A stretch of 64,000 bases of DNA from Pseudomonadota bacterium. Lineage in GTDB: Bacteria > Pseudomonadota > Alphaproteobacteria > Rhizobiales > Rhizobiaceae. The stretch covers positions 1 through 64,000 of the forward strand of contig JAEXYH010000071.1 in NCBI GenBank assembly GCA_023451735.1, in the 5' to 3' direction. The notes under the pieces were generated by a model, which was not told where the DNA came from, did no database searches, and saw nothing but the letters and a program-made list of their open reading frames with translations. The position numbers and the translations under genes were made by a program. Of the stretch, positions 24,280 to 33,712 are shown piece by piece; within the stretch, counting starts at the first letter, position 1, and each line of letters opens with the position of its first letter.

Positions 24280-26386
24280 CCATGTCGTTTTCGACCCGAT
24301 CTTTACGCCGCTTTTTACGGCGATACTCGGGACCGGTGGCTTCACTATTGGCGCCACCACCATCACCTACGCGTCTGTTGCCGCGGCCATTGCGACGACT
24401 GCCCTATCGATAGGCCTGCAGGCGCTCCTCGCGCCGAAACCACCTAAGCCCGAGGACGGCAAGGTCCCTCGTACGCAAGCCGTGCCTTATCGGCAATGGG
24501 GTGTAGGCCGGAACCGGTTAGGCGGCGCCTACATGCTGTGGGAGGCGAAGGGCAAGTACCTTTACGCTGTCCAGGCCATCGCCGGCCATCGCATCAAGTC
24601 TATCAATCGATACTGGTTGCATGACGATGAGGTGACACTGCAGCCCGATGGCACAATTCAGGCCGGTACGAACTACTCGACACGAGTGAGGATCCTTAGT
24701 CGTCTCGGCCTTGTGCCTGAAACGGCTTACGCTCCGATAGTCGCGAGGCTTTCAGGCGACGGCGTCTGGACGAATGCCCATCGCGGCGACGGTCAGGCAT
24801 CCATTGCAATGATCGCCGAAAGCGTCGGCGCCGAGCGGCAGAACAAGCGTTTTCCTTATGGTCCGCCGCAGCTGTCAGTCGAAGCCGATATGGCGCTCTG
24901 CTGGGACTTCCGAGATCCGCTTCAGGATCCGGAAGATGACAGCACATGGACGTGGACGAGGAACACAGCACTCCAGATGTGCTGGCACCAGTGCTTTAAC
25001 GAGTTCGGGCATCGCCGGGATTACAAGCGCGCAATCCTGCCGCTCCTCGAGATGTGGCAGGAAGAGGCCGACATCTGCGACGAGCTGATCCCGCTGAAAG
25101 GCGGGGGCTTCGAGCGGCGCTACGAATCCGGCGGCTTCGACACCACAGAGAACGACCCCAAGGCGGCCACAAACGCGCTGCTGGCGGCCTGCGACGGATG
25201 GATCTGTGAGCGTGGAGACGGTGCACTTCAGTTCATCGTCGGCAAGTTCCGAGAAAAACACGTCACGACCATCACTGACGCCGACATTACCGGCCACCAG
25301 ATCGAGTACGACGTCCTGTTCGAGGATGAGTGCAATAGGCTCGTCCCGAAGTTCACGTACCCCGAGATTGGTTATGCGACGTCGGACGCTGACTTCTTCG
25401 AGGACACCGACGCGCAGATCACCGCCGGCCGAGTGCTGGCGCAAGACGCAATTTATCAATGGGTACAGCAGTGGCGACAGGCTCGCCGCCTCGGCATTCG
25501 AGACTGGCGACGCCTGCAGCAGAAGGTAAGTGGCACACTCAATCTTCGGCTTTCCGGTATCAATTCGGTCTACAGCCGATGGGTCCGGATGAACACGCCG
25601 CTCTCGCTGCCTCGCCTCAACGGTAAGGTTGTCGAGAACCGGAAATCACTGCTGTCCCTCATGCAGGGCGCTTTCAGCATGGATATCATGCTGCACCCTG
25701 AGAACATCGACGCCTGGAACCCGGAAACGGACGAAGGCAAGATGCCGCCGGTTCCGCCCCGCACCGCTCTCGCTGGCGTGGATGTGCCGGTTATCAACTT
25801 GGTGCAGGCGAAGCCTCGAAGCGACAGCGTTTACATCCGCGTCGTCATCATCGATCCCGGAGACGACTCTGTTTACCCCGTCGTCCGCTACCGAGTGGCA
25901 AATGACGGATCGGGCAATCCGAGTGAGTGGGTAGAGCAGCGTTTTCCTAACGCGACCGCTTCCGGCGGCTTCATCAATATGAGCACAAACGTCGTGCCGG
26001 CCGACGCACTCTTAGATATCCAGGTCGCTTTCATCGCCTCCGATGGTGATTACGGCGATTGGTCTGTGACGGCAAATGTGACATCGACGATCGACCCGAA
26101 CCGACCAGCAACGCCAGTCAATATGACTGCGGTCAATTCGGCAGGGACGGTCACGGTTAGCGCTAAGGCTGCCAACGACAACACCAGATACCTCGTCTTC
26201 AAACGCGGAACGTCCTCTCAGACCTTCGCGCAGGCGACGCTTATCGGTCAATACAACGTATCTGCCAACCAAGTGATCAGCTTCACGGACGTGCCCGGTG
26301 CGGGAACGTGGAAGTACTGGTGCGGCGCAGAGAACAACTCGGGCATCGCCTCCCTGGCGCAGGCCTCCCAGACCCTGACGGTCTAA
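24221..26386 (+). CDS. Tail tip / host specificity protein (J-like)
   Basis: A 721-residue central tail tip protein. The start contains a hydrophobic stretch (TYASVAAAIATTALSIGLQALLAPK), then QAVPYRQWGVGRNRLGGAYMLW and HDDEVTLQPDGTI, typical of the lambda gpJ-like hub. CDGWICERGDGALQFIVGKF marks the next domain, and the last 200 residues are fibronectin-like strands (PVVRYRVANDGSGNPSEW). ATG 24221 or 24236 could be used. It probably forms the tip that contacts the receptor and carries the fibre coded next. Confidence 0.8.
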   Translation: MHHQRMLARYGLAQTSSLYSHVVFDPIFTPLFTAILGTGGFTIGATTITYASVAAAIATTALSIGLQALLAPKPPKPEDGKVPRTQAVPYRQWGVGRNRLGGAYMLWEAKGKYLYAVQAIAGHRIKSINRYWLHDDEVTLQPDGTIQAGTNYSTRVRILSRLGLVPETAYAPIVARLSGDGVWTNAHRGDGQASIAMIAESVGAERQNKRFPYGPPQLSVEADMALCWDFRDPLQDPEDDSTWTWTRNTALQMCWHQCFNEFGHRRDYKRAILPLLEMWQEEADICDELIPLKGGGFERRYESGGFDTTENDPKAATNALLAACDGWICERGDGALQFIVGKFREKHVTTITDADITGHQIEYDVLFEDECNRLVPKFTYPEIGYATSDADFFEDTDAQITAGRVLAQDAIYQWVQQWRQARRLGIRDWRRLQQKVSGTLNLRLSGINSVYSRWVRMNTPLSLPRLNGKVVENRKSLLSLMQGAFSMDIMLHPENIDAWNPETDEGKMPPVPPRTALAGVDVPVINLVQAKPRSDSVYIRVVIIDPGDDSVYPVVRYRVANDGSGNPSEWVEQRFPNATASGGFINMSTNVVPADALLDIQVAFIASDGDYGDWSVTANVTSTIDPNRPATPVNMTAVNSAGTVTVSAKAANDNTRYLVFKRGTSSQTFAQATLIGQYNVSANQVISFTDVPGAGTWKYWCGAENNSGIASLAQASQTLTV

Positions 26387-26405
26387 CTCTTTCCTTGAGG
26401 AAATC

Positions 26406-28721
26406 ATGGTAGAAACTGCCAAGATCATCTGGGCTGATGGCCCGACAGGTACGCCCAAAGAGCCGGACAAGGCGCAGATCCGCGCATGGGGTAGTTGGCT
26501 TGAAAACCTGACGGCTGCGCTGAACCTTAGCGTAACTGCCACTTATATCCGCGGAACGAAGGCACAGTTGGATGCGGTGACTGGCGCAACCGCGGGGCAA
26601 GTCGGCATTGTTGTTGCTGACGATGATGTTTCGCTCCGGGGCGTATACGTTCGGCAGGGTTCCTCATGGGTGAGGAAGCTCGATCTGCCGGCGGATGCGG
26701 CTCAAGCAGCGGCCGATGTTGCCGAAGGGGCAAGGGACATTGCGATCGATGCCCGCGACATCGCTCTCGCAGCTCAGGAGGCGGCGGAAGACGCGCGAGA
26801 CATCGCTGCTGGCTACGCGTCTGATGCAGTCAGCCAAGGCAACGTTCCTGTCTACGCAACCAAAGCCGGGATGAGCGCGCTGACGGTCCCTCCTGGCATA
26901 AATGCTGTACGTGTTAACGGGCAGGCCGCAGCAGGCGACGGCCTGGGCGGTCTCTACATCGACACCAACAACGGCTCGGCTGATACCTTCACTTCGAATG
27001 GCGGAACGCGGACCTGGTATCTGGCAGCGGATGTTTCCGAGAAGAGGTTGAGGCCTTCGTCGGTCAGTGTACCGAAATTAGGAACCGATGTGCTTGCACG
27101 TCTTCCAGGCTTCTGGTCAGACGTTCTCTCGCATCCTGACTGGTTTGGCGGTGCTCAGGGTTTGCCTGCCGTTATTCGGCTAGGAGAGGGCGCTGGGGTC
27201 AATATCCCGGAATTTTCTACCTATGCCACGGACGTGATTCTTTTGGGCCCGGGCGCTGGCAATGCCATGACCTCCGGCAACAATATCATCGCCATTGGCG
27301 GGAACGTCATGTCGCAGGGCCAGCCCGGATCTCACTCGATCGGAATCGGCAATAGCTCGCTTACCTACCTTGATAAGACGGGTGGCGGCTTTAATGGCAC
27401 GCGCAACGTTGCCGTTGGGTCACTGACGGGCCATTTCACGACGACCGGTTACATGAACACTTACATTGGCCGGAATGCTGGTCAGTGCCTGACGACGGGA
27501 AACAACAACACCGTCGGAGGCTACCGCGCAGGTGGCGCGGGTAAGGGACCGATCGGTCTTTCGGGTCGTATTGAGAACCAATACCCGATCACAGCCAACC
27601 GGATGACGGCTTGGGGCGCGTCCTGCCTCGAGGTCTCGATGGGGCTTGGGAACACCGGCCTTGGCGCTTTCGCTGGGCAGTTCCTCAAATCAGGGTCACT
27701 TAATGTGCTCGTGGGTACAGGGGCTGGTGGTAACCTCGATTATGATCTTTCCGAGGACGGGAAGGTTCTGACAAGGCCCGCTATTGCTGGGACTTACAGT
27801 CAGTCGGGAACGACGATCACCATCACCGCTGCGGCCAACGGCACGGTCGTCGGGAACAAGGTCGCGATCAGCTTCACGTCGGGGCAGCTCAACTCAGACA
27901 CATCAGATCAGCAGTGGCTTACGGTGGTGACCAAAGCCGATGCGAACACCTTCACCGTGGCATCCACAGTGTCGAAGGCTGCATCGGGTAGCGTTACCGT
28001 CGATATCGTTGAGACCGCAGCGACGCGCACGGCCTCTGGCACGAACACGATTGTCGGCGTCGATGCCGGCAATGCTAGCCAGAAGATGCAGGGCACAACC
28101 CTGATGGGTTGGCAGGCTGGATATTCGAGCGAAGGTTCAGACAATACCTTTATCGGCCAGCGTGCTGGCTACAACAACACCACCGGAAGCACCAACACAG
28201 CGCTCGGCAATAACGCGGGCCGCGGCGCGTCCATAACAACCTTCAGCAATTGGACCGCTTTAGGAGCCAATGCTGTGGTTACTGGATCCAACCAAGTCCA
28301 GCTTGGCGATAGTGCTACGACTACATATGTCTACGGCACTGTTCAGAACCGCTCGGATGAGCGAGACAAGGCCGACATTCGGGATACCATCTTGGGGCTG
28401 GAGCTAATTGAAGCTCTCCGCCCTAGAGACTGGCGCTTCGATTACCGGTCAGACTACGTCACGATTGGTGATGAGACTGGCGAAGCCATTCATCATAAGC
28501 GTGACGGCTCGAAAAAACGTGGGCGGTTCCATCACGGTCTGATCGCCCAAGAAGTCAAAGCAGCTATGGACAAGCTCGGAGTCGACTTCGGTGGATACCA
28601 AGACCACTCTCTGTCGGGCGGAGAAGATGTTCTTTCGATCGGCTACGACGAACTGATTGGACCGCTGATCAAGGCGGTCCAAGAGCTCTCAGCCCGAGTG
28701 CGTGAGCTTGAAAGACAATAG
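26406..28721 (+). CDS. Tail fibre with S74 self-cleaving chaperone
   Basis: A 771-residue fibre protein. The N-terminus attaches to the tip (KIIWADGPTGTPKEPDKAQ), followed by an Ala/Asp heptad region near 100-135. The middle holds glycine/asparagine-rich repeats of a beta-helix type (GNTGLGAFAG, NTFIGQRAGYNNTTGSTNTA). The C-terminus is a peptidase S74 chaperone starting SDERDKADIRDTILGLELIE, where Ser-Asp mark the self-cleavage site, ending in a coiled coil (QELSARVRELERQ). It is the likely receptor-binding determinant. The next genes are leftward. Confidence 0.85.
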   Translation: MVETAKIIWADGPTGTPKEPDKAQIRAWGSWLENLTAALNLSVTATYIRGTKAQLDAVTGATAGQVGIVVADDDVSLRGVYVRQGSSWVRKLDLPADAAQAAADVAEGARDIAIDARDIALAAQEAAEDARDIAAGYASDAVSQGNVPVYATKAGMSALTVPPGINAVRVNGQAAAGDGLGGLYIDTNNGSADTFTSNGGTRTWYLAADVSEKRLRPSSVSVPKLGTDVLARLPGFWSDVLSHPDWFGGAQGLPAVIRLGEGAGVNIPEFSTYATDVILLGPGAGNAMTSGNNIIAIGGNVMSQGQPGSHSIGIGNSSLTYLDKTGGGFNGTRNVAVGSLTGHFTTTGYMNTYIGRNAGQCLTTGNNNTVGGYRAGGAGKGPIGLSGRIENQYPITANRMTAWGASCLEVSMGLGNTGLGAFAGQFLKSGSLNVLVGTGAGGNLDYDLSEDGKVLTRPAIAGTYSQSGTTITITAAANGTVVGNKVAISFTSGQLNSDTSDQQWLTVVTKADANTFTVASTVSKAASGSVTVDIVETAATRTASGTNTIVGVDAGNASQKMQGTTLMGWQAGYSSEGSDNTFIGQRAGYNNTTGSTNTALGNNAGRGASITTFSNWTALGANAVVTGSNQVQLGDSATTTYVYGTVQNRSDERDKADIRDTILGLELIEALRPRDWRFDYRSDYVTIGDETGEAIHHKRDGSKKRGRFHHGLIAQEVKAAMDKLGVDFGGYQDHSLSGGEDVLSIGYDELIGPLIKAVQELSARVRELERQ

Positions 28722-28727
28722 CCGATC

Positions 28728-28910
28728 TCACGGATAGAGCGGGTGGCCGCGTTGCTGCCACCGCTCGCCTGTCGTCGGCTCAAGCTCCATGGAATCGTTG
28801 GGCTCTTCTTCATCGGCGTCTTCCGTATCGTCTAGGCTCCCTTGGGAATAGAGCTTCGTGAAAAGGAAAACATTGAGAGCGACTGACACGGCGAGCAAGA
28901 GCGATATCAT
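28728..28910 (-). CDS. Small membrane-anchored acidic protein
   Basis: A 60-residue leftward protein: one N-terminal membrane helix (MISLLLAVSVALNVFLFTKL) and an acidic soluble tail (DDTEDADEEEPNDSMELE). It is the last gene of the leftward island behind the tail fibre and ends seven bases from the fibre stop. I do not recognise it. An N-in single-pass protein with an acidic tail might be a superinfection factor; this is speculation. Confidence 0.55.
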   Translation of the reverse strand: MISLLLAVSVALNVFLFTKLYSQGSLDDTEDADEEEPNDSMELEPTTGERWQQRGHPLYP

Positions 28911-28941
28911 TTTTTCTACCTATTTACGGTTGATCCGGCAC

Positions 28942-30588
28942 TCATTTCTCGAACGAGCTTTTGAACGGGAAGTACTGATCTAGAAATTCTTTGACCAGCC
29001 GATTCGTCCAATTGAGCCGGCTAGGCGGAATGCCTACGTCATTGATGCAAAAAGTCTTGTGCGCTCTGTTCTTAAGCATATTCTGCAGCATTTGATCGAT
29101 GTTGGGCTTCCACAGGGCGAGATAACGGTTGGATATAGATGACTTTACAGTCTTCATTCTCATATAGCCATAATGATATTGCATGAAGGCTATGGGCCGG
29201 AGGTCCTCTTGTGATCTGAACCTGTGAGACGCGCAACGATCGAACTCAGCTTGGTATCGAGCCTCCATTTCCTCGATCAAGCTTTTTGAGGCGGGGTATG
29301 GAGCATGCTCCATCAATTCCCTGGTGAAGGTGCCGTAATCGCGCTTAAGCAACTCAATGGCGTTTTTGTCTGCAGCGATGTACTCCTCGCTCGTTTCGTC
29401 GATATCGTGCTCAAACGACTTCTGATCGCCATTGAAATACTTAACCACACCGTTTGACTGGAAGAAGTCCTCTGGAGTGCAGAACTCACCTAGGAAGAAG
29501 TCATCATTGAAATAGATGAAATTCTCAGAAAGCTCCGGGATATGATGAAGCTGAGTTTCGATCCCGCTGGAATTGAATGTGGGCAGAAAATCTTTACGAG
29601 AAAATATTTCGCTGTGGCTGATCATTTTTATCTGAGGATGGTCTACATTGATCCAGCTAGGAATATGCCCGCTCGTTACAATGAAAATGTTCCGAACGAA
29701 AGGAGCGAAAAGCTCAAGAGACCGCAGAGAGTACTTTAGCTCATCGCGATTGGTGAAGCGCTCATCTAGGTTGGACCTACCTGCGGTGGAATGCTGCGCG
29801 GCCACACCCGAGTACTGTGCCCTAGAGTCCTGCCAATCAGGATCTTTATCGTCTACCCAAGTGTAAACGACATCAATAGGGAACTGTGGAACAGCGTTGA
29901 GCATCGGGTCCAGTTGGTCGATGTCAACATTCTCGCTTAGGAAGCGCTCAAGCGTCGATGCGCGCAGCCGGCGAAAATGAGGAGTGTTCGTCGCCGTCTC
30001 GAAGATCTTATCTGTACCGTACCTAGGAATTTCCCTCCAGATCGAGATCTCGATCCAAGAGCAGGCCATGATGCTGTGATCAGGAACATCCTTTTCAACA
30101 CACAAAAGCTTGAGCTTCTTCTGTTTCGAGAGTGCTGGATGTGTAGGCACCCGATCGGGGCGGTGGATTGTCCCATCCTCGAATTCGACAAGAAGATCTT
30201 CCCGTCCACCAAATTCATTAGCCACCTCGTCAACGACACGACGTACGTCCCGGTTGGCAATATGGAACGAAAGAAGCCATTTGTCGGAGCCAGCGCCAGT
30301 GAAAAAAGAGATGTGAGCGTCACGAAGGGCGTTCTCGAAAGCAATTGCTTTTTCCTTGCCCACAGGGCCGACGCCTGTCCGATAGCAACCGTGTTTCTGC
30401 CCTTCGCTGTCTATGTACCTCGAGTACGCAGACGTTTTCGTTTTCTGCTCGCGGAAGCTGATCCCCTTGAGTTTGGCGGCACGAAGAATGACCCTGTTAC
30501 TGGGAGGTCTCTTCTCGATCAGGTAATCCCGAAGTGCGGAAAGCGGATGAGGTATTTTCGATAGGTCGAACACTTTATCACCGATCAA
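28942..30588 (-). CDS. Stealth-family sugar-phosphate transferase
   Basis: A 548-residue protein of the Stealth family (relatives of capsule polymerases and GlcNAc-1-phosphotransferase, which move hexose-1-phosphate). Conserved region 1 is IDVVYTWVDDKDPDW near residues 235-249; region 2 is FTNRDELKYSLRSLELFAPF with IFIVTSGHIPSWI near 274-310, then ENFIYFNDDFFLG near 355. A later block, RFRSQEDLRPIAFMQYH, matches region 3. About 230 N-terminal residues are of unknown type. The start is a TTG with a poor ribosome site. The gene is noticeably AT-richer than the tail genes, a sign of separate origin. Confidence 0.82.
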   Translation of the reverse strand: MIGDKVFDLSKIPHPLSALRDYLIEKRPPSNRVILRAAKLKGISFREQKTKTSAYSRYIDSEGQKHGCYRTGVGPVGKEKAIAFENALRDAHISFFTGAGSDKWLLSFHIANRDVRRVVDEVANEFGGREDLLVEFEDGTIHRPDRVPTHPALSKQKKLKLLCVEKDVPDHSIMACSWIEISIWREIPRYGTDKIFETATNTPHFRRLRASTLERFLSENVDIDQLDPMLNAVPQFPIDVVYTWVDDKDPDWQDSRAQYSGVAAQHSTAGRSNLDERFTNRDELKYSLRSLELFAPFVRNIFIVTSGHIPSWINVDHPQIKMISHSEIFSRKDFLPTFNSSGIETQLHHIPELSENFIYFNDDFFLGEFCTPEDFFQSNGVVKYFNGDQKSFEHDIDETSEEYIAADKNAIELLKRDYGTFTRELMEHAPYPASKSLIEEMEARYQAEFDRCASHRFRSQEDLRPIAFMQYHYGYMRMKTVKSSISNRYLALWKPNIDQMLQNMLKNRAHKTFCINDVGIPPSRLNWTNRLVKEFLDQYFPFKSSFEK

Positions 30589-30700
30589 TCATTGTAAAGC
30601 GGACGCTTTCGAACTCGAAAGAATACGCTTTATGTTCGCAGCCATGCGGGCTGGGGCCTTCCCCAGCGCTGAGCTGTATGTTGAATAAATACGTTCAGTT

Positions 30701-31657
30701 TTAGACGGGCAGGTGGCGGGCATTTCGCGAAGCAAGTTCTTCGTCAATCTCATGCTGCGTCTGGGCTGAGAGCGATCGAAGGCCGGTGTAGATGTCTTCC
30801 CTGACGTCGGAGCGAAACTCCCGGAGATTGTGCTCTACGGGGGTGTTTTGGTCGAAACCTGAAATCCTGAGTTTCTCAAACAATTCGAGCTCGATATTGA
30901 AGCCCGTGCGTCTGAGCCTCTTCGCAGCTTCGGGTGCGGTGATCGTCTCCGAATCCAATCGTCGCTGATCGCCAGTGTCGTTGGCGTCGTGGGTTGTCGC
31001 AAGGAACGTGGGCCTGCGAGCGTCGGTAATTACTGGGCACCACTTATGAAATCGATGATGGTGCTCAGAAACGTCGAAAATCGTTCTGGGTTTTTGGAGA
31101 GACGAGATGAAGCCGAACCCGGTGGCAATGTTGGGAACCAGCTCATGCCTAATGCGATAACCGGCTTCACCCATATCTAGGTAGTAGCCTCTGCAGTGCG
31201 ACATCGCATGACCAACGAAGCTGTCTCGCAAGCTTTTCCTTATGCGAGAGATGAAATCGCATGTGAGAGCGTCGTCATCATCCAGTCTAAAGGTATAGAA
31301 AATTTGCTGATCAATGAGGTCGAACACACCTTCACTAATGTCGGCCATCGTGAAATCGGTGTGGTCTGCATAATGAACTCGCAGGTATTTACGACCAGCC
31401 TCGAGTTGGCTCAGCCGGGCCTTCCAATGCTCTGGCAGGAGTTGCGGGGCAACAATGTAGAGGACGAAATCTTGGTCGGTCTGCGCATCGAGGGATGGAA
31501 GGCAAATTGTTTCAAAAAGATGGAAACGTCGAGCGAGGCGCTGATCGTTAAGGATGATCGTGGCAATCTCGTCGAACGTGCGGTCTTTGTACGCTTTAAA
31601 CGGGCTTGGCTTGGTGGACAGCACTGAGAAACGGACGATACCAATAATGTTAGTCAA
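30701..31657 (-). CDS. Rhamnosyltransferase-like glycosyltransferase
   Basis: A 318-residue protein of the putative rhamnosyl transferase family. It shows RRFHLFETICLPSLDAQTDQ near 43-62, DFVLYIVAPQLLP, and the catalytic-type RLDDDDALTCDFISRIR motif near 143-159. Such enzymes act in the cytoplasm on nucleotide-sugar donors and decorate surface glycans. The start is TTG (31657) with an AAGGTG site. It lies between the Stealth gene and the ABA-sandwich gene, all leftward; low GC and different codon use set the island apart. Confidence 0.75.
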   Translation of the reverse strand: MTNIIGIVRFSVLSTKPSPFKAYKDRTFDEIATIILNDQRLARRFHLFETICLPSLDAQTDQDFVLYIVAPQLLPEHWKARLSQLEAGRKYLRVHYADHTDFTMADISEGVFDLIDQQIFYTFRLDDDDALTCDFISRIRKSLRDSFVGHAMSHCRGYYLDMGEAGYRIRHELVPNIATGFGFISSLQKPRTIFDVSEHHHRFHKWCPVITDARRPTFLATTHDANDTGDQRRLDSETITAPEAAKRLRRTGFNIELELFEKLRISGFDQNTPVEHNLREFRSDVREDIYTGLRSLSAQTQHEIDEELASRNARHLPV

Positions 31658-31704
31658 GGCTGCACCTTGTCGCTCTTGAGTTGAATTTTGGGAGGATTCG
31701 CTGG

Positions 31705-32091
31705 CTACCCCATAGCCCTAAGAATTGCGGAGCACAATGCCAAAGCCGGTGTCGCGGCAGTTGCGCGGACTTTCGCATCCGAAAAAGCTGCGGTTGCATT
31801 TCCCTTGCCCCAACTCACTGCGACTGCCTCCTGACTGAACACCGCTTCGGCGGCCTCCTTCGAGTCCTCTAAACTCGTCGTGTACTGTGGAATTCTGCTC
31901 TCAAATCCGGTCTTGGGGTCGATCCAGACCACGATCGTTTCACGTTGACCGGTGTTTGGGTTGTCTTGGTAGCCGTAGTGGGATTGCCATCCTATAGCCG
32001 CAGCAAACTTCTTATCGAGACGACGATCGCCGATTTCCGCTTTTTCGATAAGCTCGATCAGTGTTGACGTTTTCAAGCTAAATCCTGTCAC
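31705..32091 (-). CDS. Phage ABA-sandwich domain protein
   Basis: A 128-residue protein with the small phage ABA-sandwich pattern: GDRRLDKKFAAAIGWQSH early, a central PQYTTSLEDSKEAAEAVF, and a C-terminal ATPALALCSAILRAMG. The family is common in phages of alphaproteobacteria and has no known role. Finding it inside the glycan island suggests that the island came from, or was assembled in, another phage. Confidence 0.7.
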   Translation of the reverse strand: MTGFSLKTSTLIELIEKAEIGDRRLDKKFAAAIGWQSHYGYQDNPNTGQRETIVVWIDPKTGFESRIPQYTTSLEDSKEAAEAVFSQEAVAVSWGKGNATAAFSDAKVRATAATPALALCSAILRAMG

Positions 32092-32152
32092 GTTTATTGT
32101 TGTCGTTGCGATCTACTAAAGCCAGTTGCAATCGAGGGCAAACGATTGTGAC

Positions 32153-32923
32153 TTATTCCCGGAGACGGGCAACAGGCCAGAATGTGAAAATGAATAGGCC
32201 CGTAAATAATGCCACAGAGGCACAGATGACCAAAAACGGCATATCAAGCCCATCTCGGCCTGCTCCCCCGTAGAACCCCTCGCGAAAGAGTAGAACGACA
32301 TGCGTTATCGGATTCATCAACATCCATTCTCTCATCGGATGTGGCAAGTGTGAGGGCGAGAGGAATACGCCAGATATGATGAAGAGGGGTCTCGTAACGA
32401 TCTCATAGACCTTTTGGTAGATAGGGAAATAGAAAAAGAGCGTTATGTTGGCGAAGGCTACGCCAGCAGCTAGCGTCCAAGCCAATATAGCTGAGAGGAC
32501 TATCTTGCTCCAGTCAACCCAGACCGGGTGCCGCAAAGTCAGGACCACAAAGGATAGGATGGCCGTGGCAACGATAACGGATGTTAGAGCCTGGAGGATT
32601 AGGCGCGCAATCACAGCGTCAAACGCCGAAACATTGGGGTAGCTCAGTAGGCTTCTGTTGGCACTCACGGCCGAGGTCAGGTATCCTTCTGTAGCTTTGA
32701 AAAAGCCAAAAGCAAGATACCCGGTGGCGTAAAACAGAACGAAACTCGTCCCAACTGCTGGCGATCTGCCTATGGCAGACATAAGCAACGACATCATGGT
32801 GATGAAGGCTATAGGCTCTAGGAACGCCCAGAGGTAGCCGCCTGGGCTTCTCCCGTAACGAGTGCTGACCTCTCGCATCACAAATGCTGCCACGATCCTT
32901 AGGTGGGACTGAATGTAGTACAT
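32153..32923 (-). CDS. ABC-2 type polysaccharide export permease
   Basis: A 256-residue inner-membrane permease of the KpsM/Wzm class read from ATG 32923 (MYYIQSHLRIVAAFVMREVS). It has about six helices, the family's MREVSTRYGRSPGGYLWAFL region, and LFYFPIYQKVYEIVTRPLFI followed by SGVFLSPSHLP and MNPITHVVLLFREGFYG. A longer start at 33019 would overlap the upstream gene and was rejected. No ATP-binding partner is encoded in the prophage, so it would need a host ATPase or may compete with the host exporter subunit. Confidence 0.8.
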   Translation of the reverse strand: MYYIQSHLRIVAAFVMREVSTRYGRSPGGYLWAFLEPIAFITMMSLLMSAIGRSPAVGTSFVLFYATGYLAFGFFKATEGYLTSAVSANRSLLSYPNVSAFDAVIARLILQALTSVIVATAILSFVVLTLRHPVWVDWSKIVLSAILAWTLAAGVAFANITLFFYFPIYQKVYEIVTRPLFIISGVFLSPSHLPHPMREWMLMNPITHVVLLFREGFYGGAGRDGLDMPFLVICASVALFTGLFIFTFWPVARLRE

Positions 32924-32954
32924 TGGTCTTCTTTCCGACGGGAATGATGATGCG

Positions 32955-33197
32955 TCACTGGCTCCGCGGCGCTCTGAATCTTGTTCGCGTTGAAAGGAAG
33001 TCGACCGCTCCGGTCGCATCCTCGAGCGCTGTTAGTCCTAACTCTGAAATTCGAGGTGGGTCATACTTTTCACAAAACCCCCTGAGTTGCAGCTCCTCTA
33101 CGCAAATAGCCTCTCGGGAGCCTATGAGTCCAGGGAGTTGCCCGGCTAAGATGCGGAGCGTGCGTATCTCATCCTCAATCAGCTGGTCCATATCCAT
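32955..33197 (-). CDS. Small protein upstream of permease, function unknown
   Basis: An 80-residue protein starting at ATG 33197 behind an AGGGGAAG site, 31 bases before the permease gene. It begins with an acidic helix (MDMDQLIEDEIRTLRILAGQ) and has two cysteines (AICVEELQLRGFC). I do not recognise it. As first gene of the leftward island it may be a regulator or accessory protein of the glycan genes. Confidence 0.55.
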   Translation of the reverse strand: MDMDQLIEDEIRTLRILAGQLPGLIGSREAICVEELQLRGFCEKYDPPRISELGLTALEDATGAVDFLSTRTRFRAPRSQ

Positions 33198-33283
33198 CTT
33201 CCCCTGGTGCTGCGGGCGTACCGCGCGGCATGGAAAACGCACAACCTGCCGCTGTGATCGAACGTTACAGAGAGAAGACAGAG

Positions 33284-33694
33284 TTGTCACCACTGCGCAA
33301 AGAAAGGGCCGGCGCACACACAAATGAGCCGACCCTTCCAAAAAGAGCGCTGATCAGGCGCTCGATGTACCCACACCGCTTCGGTCGATGTGGCGAAGTA
33401 GTCCTATCCGCCATGACGCGGTACCTCGGGCGAGACAAGCCTCAGCCGCACGTCTCTGAGATATTGCTAGAAATGCTGATCGGCAAGATCCGCGCCCGTT
33501 CCCGACCGGACATCATCACATCGAGAAACAGCAATGGTGGACGCTCGCTCGAGCACGTGCCTGCATATGAGGGCGGCTTTGCAACGATAGAAAGGGCCGG
33601 CGCACGCCAAATGAGCCGACCCTCTCCGGAGAGCGCTGTCCATGCGCAGTGTCTTATTTAGCAAAGCTCTTTAGCATTGTCACCACTGTGCAAA
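33284..33694. repeat. Duplicated pair of short repeats in a 515-base gap
   Basis: Two units recur between 33198 and 33712. TTGTCACCACTGCGCAAA (33284-33301) returns with one change at 33677-33694. A hairpin unit with arms AAAGGGCCGGC / GCCGACCCTT (33302-33337) returns at 33590-33624. On the minus strand the hairpin can act as a terminator and the other unit contains GTGACAA, a possible -35 element. No gene is seen in this gap; it also holds element D of the 90-base repeat family. Confidence 0.6.
33370..33452. repeat. Element D of the ~90-base repeat family (diverged)
   Basis: It shares with elements A to C the blocks CCGCTTCGGT near the start, CGGGCGAGACAAGCCT and CCGCAC at the end, in the same order and similar spacing, but the middle differs. 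It lies in the gap before the leftward glycan island. Confidence 0.5.
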
Positions 33695-33712
33695 ATTAGG
33701 CATCGATCCGTT

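Noticed and set aside
29977..30564. Rightward frame of 195 codons opposite the Stealth gene
   Set aside because: The leftward frame holds all Stealth motifs in order; the rightward one has none.
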